From Chloroflexota bacterium (GTDB lineage: Bacteria > Chloroflexota > Chloroflexia > Chloroflexales > Kallotenuaceae), in the NCBI GenBank assembly GCA_019240175.1, contig JAFAYS010000117.1, positions 1 to 13,054 of the forward strand: a DNA stretch of 13,054 nt, read 5' to 3'. A program made the position numbers and the translations under genes. The notes below the pieces were generated by a model, which saw nothing but the letters and a program-made list of their open reading frames with translations, did not search any database and was not told the DNA's origin. The number at the start of each line of letters is the position of its first letter. Position 1 is the stretch's first letter. Shown here piece by piece: positions 1 to 11,800 of this stretch.

Positions 1-1298
1 AGCCGCTTGTCGCCGGGACGATCTTCGCGCACGATCACCGCTGCGTCGCCGACTGCGGGATGTTCACGCAGCGCGGTCTCGATCTCGCCGAGCTCAATGC
101 GATAGCCGCGGACTTTCACCTGCTGATCGATGCGGCCAAGGTACTCGATCTGCCCATCGGAGTCGTAGCGCGCAAGGTCGCCCGTGCGGTACATGCGTGC
201 TCCGGGAACTGTGCTGAACGGATCGGGTTGGAAGCGCGCGGCGGTCAGATCGGGCCGGTTGAGATAGCCGCGCGCGAGCCCCACGCCCGCGATCCAAACT
301 TCGCCGGGCACGCCGACCGCCACCGGCTGACCATCGGGGCTCAGCAGGTAGATCCGCTTGTTGGCGATCGGTCGTCCGATCAGCGGCTTGGTGCCATCAG
401 GCCGGCACTGCGCGACCGTCGCGCAGACGGTCGCTTCGGTCGGGCCATACGCGTTGAAGAAGGCGCGGCCAGGTGCCCAGCGCGCCACGAGCTCGCTTGA
501 GCACGCTTCGCCTGCCGCCAGGATCGTGTGCAGCGCAGGCAAGGCATCTTGCGGCAGGACCGCCAGCGCCGAGGGCGTGAGCGTGATGTTGTTGATCTGT
601 TGGTCGCGCAGCAAATTGGTCAGCGTGCTGCCGGGCATGAGCTCGGCGGCGGTCGCCAGATGGAGCGTCGCGCCCGATGAGAGCGCCATCACGATCTCGG
701 CCACCGAGGCGTCGAAGCTGAGCGAGGCGAACTGTAAGATCCGCTGGCCCGGCCCCAGGCCAAACAGCGCGCTATACGCCTGGGCCAGATTGACCACGCC
801 GCCATGCTCGATCAGCACGCCTTTGGGCTGCCCGGTCGAGCCCGAGGTGTAGATGATGTAGGCCAGATGGCTAGCGGTCGCGGTGCTGGCCGGATTGTGC
901 TGCGGCTGCTCGGCAATGCTGCTCCAGTCGGCGTCGAGGGCGAGCACCGCTGCTGGATCACCGGGTAGCTCCGCGCGGAAACGCTGCTGGGTCAGGAGCA
1001 GTTCTGTCCGCGAATCGTCGAGCATAAAGCGCAGCCGCTCGGTGGGATAGTTCGGGTCGAGCGGCAGGTAAGCCGCACCCGCTTTGAGCACGCCGAGGAT
1101 CGCGACGATCAGCGTGAGCGATCGTTCCAGGCAAATGCCGACGTAGGTCTCAGGCCCCACGCCGCGCGCCTGTAAATAATGGGCAAGCTGATTGGCACGG
1201 GCGTTCAGCTCGGCGTAGGTCAGGCGCTCGCCCGCAAACACGATCGCGGTTGCGTCGGGCAGGCGCGCGGCTTGCTCCTCGAAGAGCTGGTGGATACA
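1..1298 (-). other. Intact NRPS adenylation domain, aromatic-type code DAATLAAVC
   Basis: Residues 903-1334 of the third protein. A3 is YTSGSTGQPKG (Thr1053-Gly1062, all key residues present), A5 is NAYGPTE (1184-1190), A6 is GEVWIAGVGLARGY, A7 is YRTGDLA and A8 is intact. Aligned by eye to GrsA PheA, the pocket residues are Asp1098, Ala1099, Ala1102, Thr1141, Leu1162, Ala1164, Ala1185, Val1193 and Cys1194; the terminal Lys is off the window. The code resembles the Phe code DAWTIAAIC, with Ala in place of the Trp. The same backbone occurs in Phe/Tyr/Trp-type pockets. An aromatic or other bulky hydrophobic residue is my inference, not a firm assignment. Confidence 0.75.
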
Positions 1299-4004
1299 AC
1301 GATCCTGCGCGTACGGCTGGGCGGTGGCATTCCAATCATGCAGAACGCGCTGGTGCTCGGCGTCGCTCAGCAGTGTCAGATCGGCGGTTTCCGGCGTGTC
1401 GCCGTTGTGGGTGGCGGCTGCGGGCAAGACGGCGGCGGGCTGGATCGCGTTGGCCGTCAGGCGATGCGGCTTGAGCAGACGGAAAAACGCGCGCTCGGTT
1501 TGGGCGTTGATCGCCTCACCCACACTCAGGATCACGCGCAGCGAGGAAAGATCGCGGTGGACGGTGTTGACGCGCTCAGGCCGATCGTTGATCGCTGTAA
1601 ATGCCCAGTTGGGTGCCCAGCTCACCGTCGCGCGATACTGCTCGATGATATTCAGCCACTCAAGCGGGTCGTGCGAGATCTGCGCGTGGGGAGCTTGAAT
1701 CTGGAAGCAGCCGCTGCATACGTCGCGTATATGCGCCATCAGCGCGTCGCCGGCGTGGTCAAAGGGCAGCCAGCTAAGCGAGATGTCAGCGCTGGTCAAG
1801 CTATTGAGCTGAGCCGCGCCGCGTAGCTGGGCGATAGCATCGCGGTGATTGAGCGCCACGCCGCTGCTGCCCGCCGTGAGCAGCAGTAGTGCCGTGCCTT
1901 CGGGCGTGACCAGGTGATGGTTGGGATCGGCGGTGAATGTGCGCAGCTCCTCGATCGTGAGCAGCTGTGGTGGCGCGATTTCCCCGGCAGCAAAGGTCGC
2001 GATAAGTGGCTGCTCAAGGTCGCTGCGCGCGAGCAGGACCGGCGGGGTGCCCTTTGGGCCCAACATGTTCCAGGCGCTGTGCAGCGCCGCGACGGCGGGA
2101 TCGGCTGGCGTGTAGGTGGCAGGGCTGGCCAGCGGAACTGCGACGAAGCCGCCCAGCACGCAGGCCCAGAAGGCCGGGATCAGATCTTCGCTGCGGTCGA
2201 GCTGGAACAGCAGATGATCGCCCGGACGCACGCCGTGGGCGCGCAGACCCGCCAGAATCTGCTGGGCCTCCATCAGCAAGATCGGGTACATCTGCACGCG
2301 GCTATTGCCGTCTTGCGCCAGGTAGCGCACGCCGTGCGCCGGATAGCGCTCGGTCGTGTTGACCAGCGCCTCGACCAGCGTCGACGGAGCGTCGGGATCA
2401 TCGCGTAGCGTATGGGCTGGTGCTGCTGGTTCCGCCGGCTGCGCACTGTCGAGCGCAAGCGGCGACGAGTCGGTCGTTGGTCGGCGCAGGAGCAGGGCCA
2501 GATCGTCGCTCTTGAGCACAGCGCGGAGATGTTGCTCTGCCTGCTGCAGCTCAACGCTGTCCGGGACCGGTAGCTGGGCGAGCTGCTGTCGATCGATCTG
2601 TTGGTCGGCGGTGCGCGGCAGCTGCTCGATCTGCGCGAAGCCTACCAGCGGCAGGTGGCCGAGCTGCTCGGCAAGGTAGCGGTCAAGCTCCATCTGAAGC
2701 ACGTCTTCGGCGCTGACCACAAACGCGGTGATGTATGCGCCGCCGGCGGTTGTGCGCCGCACAACACTGCACGCGCTGACCTGGGGATGAGCCACCAGCG
2801 TGGCCTCGATCTCGGCCAGGGCAACGCGCCGCCCGTCCCAGATCAGCTCCTGCTCGTCGCCGCTCACGATCTCGATGCGGCGGTTGGGCTGCCATTTGGC
2901 GGTGTAGCCCGTGCGGTACAGGCGCTGGCCCGGCGTAAACGGGTTGTCACAAAAGCGCTCCTGCTGCAAGGTCGTGCTGCTGGCAAACCCCGTAAACACG
3001 CCCGATCCCGCGACATACAGCTCGCCGGGCAAGCCTACCGCAACGAGCTGCCGCGACGGATCGAGGATGTAGGCCTGAACCTGCGGCGCGGGCTTGCCCT
3101 CGTGGACCCGACGATCGCTCTCGTGCTTGATTGTGCTGATGAACTGAAATTCTGGAAAGCTGTAATAGTTATGCCAGGAAACGTTGGAGCTCTTGAGCGC
3201 TCCTTTCAGCTCGTCGCAGTCGATCAGGTCGTCGCCGAAAGTCAGCAGATGCTTGACCAGTGCGAACATGCCGGGCGTGCCTGCCTGGTAGATCGGCACA
3301 GCCGCCAGCGGCAGCACCACCGTCGAAATCTGATGTCCGCGAATCGCCTGCTCTACCGAGCGTGCATCGGCTGGCTGCGCGGGTGTGAAGTAGACGGTGC
3401 CGCCCTGGGCCAAGCTTGACAATGCCAGGATCAGGCTGCGCTCGTCCAGGTAGTCGGCAATACACAGCGTGCGGCGGAGGTCGAGCTTCAGTGTGGCGGT
3501 GTGGAAACTCACGGCGTCGCCGATGCTCGCGCGCGACAGGAGCAGCCCTTCCAGGCGTCCGGTAGACTTCGACAGGTAGACCAGCGCGGCGGGATCGTCG
3601 GCGTTGGTTGTTGCTGTGGGCAGCAGATCAGCGCTGTCTGTGGCGATCTGAGCGGGCTGGATCACTGGTCCGCCAAAGCTCACGCCACCCGGCAGCGCGC
3701 CAAGCACCACGCTCGGCTGGCTGTCGTCGAGGATATGTTGGGCGCGTCTAGCCGAGAGCGTCGGATCGAGCGACACAATCACCGCGCCGATCGTCAGCGC
3801 TGCCAGCGCCGCAGCCACCGCATCCGGCAGCTCGTCAAGCGCCAGCACGACGAGATCGCCCTGCGCAACTCCTTGCGCGCGGAGCAGATGGCTGGTGCGC
3901 GCTGCCAGCGCCCGCAGCTGCTCGTACGTCGTCACGCGGTCGCCCCACACCACGGCATTCGTCGTAGATGAAGGTTGCGCTACTATCTTATCCAGAACAA
4001 GCAT
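1..4004 (-). CDS. NRPS subunit with dead A domain, truncated acyl-AMP ligase and intact A domain (3' end off window)
   Basis: The frame is unbroken for 1334 codons from ATG 4004 to the left edge. An in-frame TAG six codons upstream (4022-4020) and a good GGAGAG site fix this start. Three adenylate-forming regions follow with no carrier protein between them. Residues 1-475 are a full-length A-domain fold with ruined motifs. Residues 476-540 are a linker that becomes Pro/Ala-rich. Residues 540-858 are the N-terminal part of a FAAL/PksJ-type acyl-AMP ligase, with hallmarks SWLPFDHAG, RDVCSGCFQI and SWAPNWAF, cut off where the GMSE/A5 region should begin. At 876-894 a normal C-to-A linker (LTLLSDAEHQRVLHDWNAT) leads into an intact A domain (903 onward: YTSGSTGQPKG, NAYGPTE, YRTGDLA, GRIDQQVKVRGYRIELGEIE). 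The A9-A10 motifs, PCP and anything further are outside. The likely working role is to activate an aromatic amino acid as acceptor for the orphan C domain of the preceding protein. Base composition and codon style match the neighbours. Confidence 0.93.
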   Translation of the reverse strand, partial: MLVLDKIVAQPSSTTNAVVWGDRVTTYEQLRALAARTSHLLRAQGVAQGDLVVLALDELPDAVAAALAALTIGAVIVSLDPTLSARRAQHILDDSQPSVVLGALPGGVSFGGPVIQPAQIATDSADLLPTATTNADDPAALVYLSKSTGRLEGLLLSRASIGDAVSFHTATLKLDLRRTLCIADYLDERSLILALSSLAQGGTVYFTPAQPADARSVEQAIRGHQISTVVLPLAAVPIYQAGTPGMFALVKHLLTFGDDLIDCDELKGALKSSNVSWHNYYSFPEFQFISTIKHESDRRVHEGKPAPQVQAYILDPSRQLVAVGLPGELYVAGSGVFTGFASSTTLQQERFCDNPFTPGQRLYRTGYTAKWQPNRRIEIVSGDEQELIWDGRRVALAEIEATLVAHPQVSACSVVRRTTAGGAYITAFVVSAEDVLQMELDRYLAEQLGHLPLVGFAQIEQLPRTADQQIDRQQLAQLPVPDSVELQQAEQHLRAVLKSDDLALLLRRPTTDSSPLALDSAQPAEPAAPAHTLRDDPDAPSTLVEALVNTTERYPAHGVRYLAQDGNSRVQMYPILLMEAQQILAGLRAHGVRPGDHLLFQLDRSEDLIPAFWACVLGGFVAVPLASPATYTPADPAVAALHSAWNMLGPKGTPPVLLARSDLEQPLIATFAAGEIAPPQLLTIEELRTFTADPNHHLVTPEGTALLLLTAGSSGVALNHRDAIAQLRGAAQLNSLTSADISLSWLPFDHAGDALMAHIRDVCSGCFQIQAPHAQISHDPLEWLNIIEQYRATVSWAPNWAFTAINDRPERVNTVHRDLSSLRVILSVGEAINAQTERAFFRLLKPHRLTANAIQPAAVLPAAATHNGDTPETADLTLLSDAEHQRVLHDWNATAQPYAQDRCIHQLFEEQAARLPDATAIVFAGERLTYAELNARANQLAHYLQARGVGPETYVGICLERSLTLIVAILGVLKAGAAYLPLDPNYPTERLRFMLDDSRTELLLTQQRFRAELPGDPAAVLALDADWSSIAEQPQHNPASTATASHLAYIIYTSGSTGQPKGVLIEHGGVVNLAQAYSALFGLGPGQRILQFASLSFDASVAEIVMALSSGATLHLATAAELMPGSTLTNLLRDQQINNITLTPSALAVLPQDALPALHTILAAGEACSSELVARWAPGRAFFNAYGPTEATVCATVAQCRPDGTKPLIGRPIANKRIYLLSPDGQPVAVGVPGEVWIAGVGLARGYLNRPDLTAARFQPDPFSTVPGARMYRTGDLARYDSDGQIEYLGRIDQQVKVRGYRIELGEIETALREHPAVGDAAVIVREDRPGDKR
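832..854. repeat. 23-bp patch at the A3 motif shared with the Thr A domain
   Basis: Identical for 23 bp to 6850-6872. Both copies encode the core of the A3 motif (YTSGSTG) of the two intact A domains, and further near-identical bases flank them. The degenerate A* and AL* domains do not share this patch, as expected if they are no longer held to the same sequence. Confidence 0.7.
1431..2387 (-). other. Truncated acyl-AMP ligase domain AL* (residues 540-858)
   Basis: Strings such as GLRAHGVRPGDHLLFQLDRSE, PAFWACVLGGFVAVP, SWLPFDHAGDALMAHIRDV, EWLNIIEQYRATVSWAPNWAF and LRVILSVGEAI match, from memory, the FAAL-like / PksJ-type acyl-AMP ligases that prime hybrid PKS lines. The P-loop reads TAGSSGVALNHR (from Thr710). 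Compared with the TSGSTGxPKxVxxxHR pattern it looks like a clean four-residue in-frame loss that removes the Pro-Lys. After KPHRLTANAIQPAA (to residue 858) the PAWGMSETSSG motif and the roughly 250 residues carrying A5-A10 and the C-terminal subdomain are absent. The chain goes through a short linker straight into an NRPS C-to-A linker. It cannot be a working ligase. Confidence 0.83.
2580..4004 (-). other. Degenerate adenylation domain A* (residues 1-475)
   Basis: The fold signature runs end to end: VVWGDRVTTYEQL at the start, SLDPTLSARRAQHILDD (A2), GELYVAGSGVFTGF (A6) and LPRTADQQIDR (A10). Nearly every residue that binds ATP or does chemistry is replaced. The A3 P-loop is LSKSTGRLEG instead of TSGSTGxPKG (Lys146 for Gly, Glu152 for Lys). 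A5 is NYYSFPE (279-285) instead of NxYGPTE. A7 is YRTGYTA, with Tyr367 replacing the ribose-binding Asp. A8 has WDGRRVALAEIE for the hinge region. A10 has Gln469 in place of the catalytic Lys. No PCP follows. From these losses I infer no adenylation activity. The frame is nonetheless intact, so a structural or docking role is possible. Confidence 0.85.
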
Positions 4005-4085
4005 ATTGAATCTCTCCAGCTACAAAGATCGAAAAAGTGCGGCTGCGACTGGCGGACGGTAATCAGGTTGTGATCGACACATCGG
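4005..4085. other. 81-bp spacer between two NRPS genes that share a reading frame
   Basis: The flanking genes are in the same minus-strand frame. After the TAG at 4088-4086 there are 21 sense codons, a second TAG at 4022-4020, five more sense codons and then the ATG at 4004. A run of five T lies near 4035 on the minus strand, but no stem precedes it, so I do not call a terminator. The gap probably lies within one transcript. Confidence 0.6.
4012..4017 (-). promoter_or_regulatory. Ribosome binding site of the third gene
   Basis: GGAGAG on the minus strand, seven bases before ATG at 4004. An in-frame TAG at 4022-4020 overlaps the upstream context and leaves no alternative ATG, GTG or TTG start between, so this site decides the start. 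It shows that the degenerate A* domain is the true N-terminus and is not preceded by a C domain in the same protein. Confidence 0.75.
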
Positions 4086-8828
<4,743 letters not shown>

Positions 8829-8885
8829 CTTGACCCCATCCCGTTTACAGGTCGCGCATGTTTGGCAGACGATTTCTTCGAGTGG
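8829..8885. other. 57-bp intergenic spacer, PKS to NRPS
   Basis: A non-coding gap between the PKS stop and NRPS start. I see no hairpin followed by T, and no convincing promoter. It is short enough for co-transcription of the two genes. Confidence 0.6.
8834..8837 (-). promoter_or_regulatory. Weak ribosome binding site of the NRPS gene
   Basis: GGGG on the minus strand, five bases before ATG 8828, inside GGGATGGGGTCAAG. It is a poor Shine-Dalgarno match. Translation may partly depend on ribosomes arriving from the PKS gene, which stops 57 bases upstream. Confidence 0.4.
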
Positions 8886-11800
8886 CTACATGTCTTTGAG
8901 CAGCACTGCGACCTCTTCGGCGCTGAGGTGCTCTAGCTGATCCAGCAGGTGGGCGATCCGATCGTCGTGCTCCTGATCGATCTGCGTTTGCAGCAGCGCC
9001 AGCGCTTGCTGATCGTCGATCGCTGAGTCTTCCGAGGCCGTCAATAGATCTTGCACCCACAGGCTGCGCAGCTGGCTCAAGATCTCGGCGGCGATCGTGG
9101 TGATGCTCGGCCCTTCCAGAAGGTAGGCGACGGCAAGCTGGATCTCGGTGGTAGCCTCGATGCTGTTGCGGAGTTCAATCGACATAATCGAGTCGATGCC
9201 AAAGATATGCAGCGGCTGATCAAGCGGCAGCCGATCGCGCTGGACGCGCAAGACTTTGGCGGTGAGCGTGAGTAGATGCTCTTCGAGCAGGGTTTGCTGT
9301 GTTTCCACGGCTGCTTGCGCCAGCTCCTGCGTCCAGGTCGCCGTCCCAGCTGTGGCCGCGCTATCTGGCAGCGCAGTTTCCAGCAGGTTGGCCAGCAGTG
9401 GTTTGGATCTGGCTGACGGATTGGCGCGGAACCAGCGGCTCCAATCGATCACCAGCGCTGTCGTCTGGGCGGCGGCGGACTGTAGCAGCCGATGCAGCAC
9501 GGCGGTGCCTTGCGTAGCCAGCAGTGGTCGTATGCCCTGCTCGGCCATGTGCATGTTCACGCCGCTGCGCGCGGCCATGCCGACCTCGGCCCAGGGACCC
9601 CAGTTGATGCTGATCGCCGGCTGGCCGAGTGTGTGGCGGTAGTGCGCCAGCGCATCCATAAAGGCGTTGCCCGCCGCATAGCTGCTCTGGCCAACCGAGC
9701 CCAGCGCCGAGGCCAGCGACGAGAAGAGCACGAAGAAGTCCAGCGGCTGGTCTTGCAGCAGGTGATGCAGCAGCCAGGTGCCGGTGATCTTCGGCTGGAG
9801 CACGTCGACGATCGCCGACTCGTCGGTGTGAGCCAGCAGCTGATCGTGGAGCACGCCGGCGGCATGGACTACGCCCCGGATCGGCGGCCAGCCCTCGCGG
9901 CGATAGGTGTCGAGGTAGGCGCTCAGCTGGGCCGCGTCGCTGATGTCCAGCGCCACCACATGCACGGCCACGCCCATCGCCTCAAGCTGACGTACGGCGG
10001 CGATCACGTGTCCGGCGCGACTATCGGTGGTGTACTGGTGCCAGCTTGCGCGTGGCGGCAAGGGCGTGCGACCCAGCAGGATCAGCCGCCGCGCGCCTTG
10101 CTGCGCCATCCAGCGCGCAACTTCCAGACCCAGACCGCCCAGGCCACCCGTGATCAAATAGCTGCCGTCGGTGCGCCAGCGCAGCGGCTGTGTCACGGCG
10201 GAGGTTGCAGCAGTCGCTAGACGCGCGACATAGCGCTGGCCCTGCCGATAGCCGATCTGATCTTCTGCGTCGGCCTGGGCCAGCGCTTCGAGCAGCGTGC
10301 TCACCGACATGCCCGGCAGCGTGGGATCGAGATCGATCAAGGTGGTGCGCAGCTCAGGATGCTCGCACATGAGCACGCGGCCCAGGCCCCAGACCGGAGC
10401 CTGCGTGATGCCGAGCGGATTGTGCGCCGCGTCGATCGCCTGGCTGCCGACCGTAATCAGCCAGAGTCGCGGTGCGTGCTGGCGCTCAACCTGCACCAGC
10501 GACTGGACCAGCCGCACGATGTTGCCGAAGCAGAGCGATTGATCGGCCTGCAAGCCGTCAAGCGTGAGCTGATCGCTGGGCGTGGCGTCGAGCGCCCACA
10601 GGTACACAATGTTTTGGTAGGGCGACTGGGATCGTCCGGCGACTGCCTGCGCCAGCGTTTGCCAATCTTCCCGATTGGACGGATCGATGCCCCACACGTT
10701 ATTGCGCTGCGCCAGGCCGTGCTCGCGATACACCAGCAGCGTTTCGACGCCCTGCGCGCGCAAAACTTCGGCCAGCTGCTGCCCAACGCCGCCGTCGTCG
10801 GCAAAGATCAGCCAGCTGCCACCGGCGATCGGGGTGGGCGCGGCGCTCAGCGGCTGCCAGTCAATGCTGTAGAGCCAGTCGTCCAGGCGCGCCAGCGAGT
10901 CGTGGGGCGTGGCTGCGCCCAGGCGCTGAAGCTGAAGGCCTTGAACTTCGGCGACAACCTGGCCGTTTTCGTCGAGCAGCCACAGGTCGGCCTCGTGCCG
11001 ATCCACGTCCTCCTCTAATGACGACCGCAAGATCGCGTGGCACCAGATGCGCGTTGCTGGCGTGGTGTACAGCTCAACGCTGCGCATGCCCTGCGGCAAG
11101 AAGGTGTCATCGCTGCGATCCCCGCGCGGCAACGTGGCGGCCACAACCTGGAAGGCGGCGTCGAGCAGCACCGGATGCAGCAGGTAGCTGCCGCTTTCGT
11201 GGGCTGTCTCAGCCGGTAAACATAGCTGGCCCAGCGCCTCGCCGTCACGTCGCCAGATGCCGTTAATCGCCCGAAACTGCGGGCCATACATCAGCTTGTA
11301 GCTTTGCATGGCCTCGTAATGCTCGGCATCGCTGATCAACTCGGTGCAGCGCGCCTGAATCTGCTGCGGCGTGCCGTTGAGATTGGCCGGCGCTCCTTTG
11401 CGCGCGCTCGGCTCAAGCGCTCCGCTGGCATTGACGATCCAGCTGGTTGGTCCGTGCTCGCTAGGCCGCGTGCTGGCGATCTGAAAGCTGGATCGACCGT
11501 CCGCGCCGGGGCTCACGGCCATCTGAATGTTGCAGGGTTCGGTTTGCGGCACAAACAGCGCCTGTTTGAACTCGACGTCGCAGAGCCGATAGCTATCGCC
11601 AAGGGCGGCGGCGGCCACCAGGCCCATCTCGATGTAGGCCGATCCCGGCAGCACCGTCAAGCCCTGCACCTGGTGATCGCGCAGATACGGCACGAGCGTG
11701 GTGCTTAGAGCCGACTCCCAGAAGTGCTGGCCGGTGATCGACGCGCGCAGGTATGAGGCCAGCAGCGGATGCGCATCCGCTCGCCGTGTTTCGCTGTGGG

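Noticed and set aside
2388..2579. A carrier protein between A* and AL*
   Set aside because: The segment is a helical then Pro/Ala-rich linker with no GGHSL, GxDS or similar serine motif.
60..3971. Many plus-strand open frames opposite the third gene (up to about 270 codons)
   Set aside because: They are antisense shadows in GC-rich DNA. They encode Arg/Ala/Gln-rich strings without recognisable domains, whereas the minus frame reads continuous NRPS motifs.
1431..4004. Explaining the damaged motifs by sequencing frameshifts
   Set aside because: The frame stays open through both domains. Structural motifs before and after each damaged motif are in the same frame, and the losses are substitutions or multiples of three.
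4005..4085. Transcription terminator or a 20-codon gene in the spacer
   Set aside because: The T run near 4035 has no preceding stem. The short frame from the ATG at 4082 to TAG 4020 has no ribosome site or family likeness.
9570..10920. Enoylreductase between DH and KR
   Set aside because: The space is filled by the KR structural subdomain. No ER NADPH motif (LxHxGxGGVG) is present.
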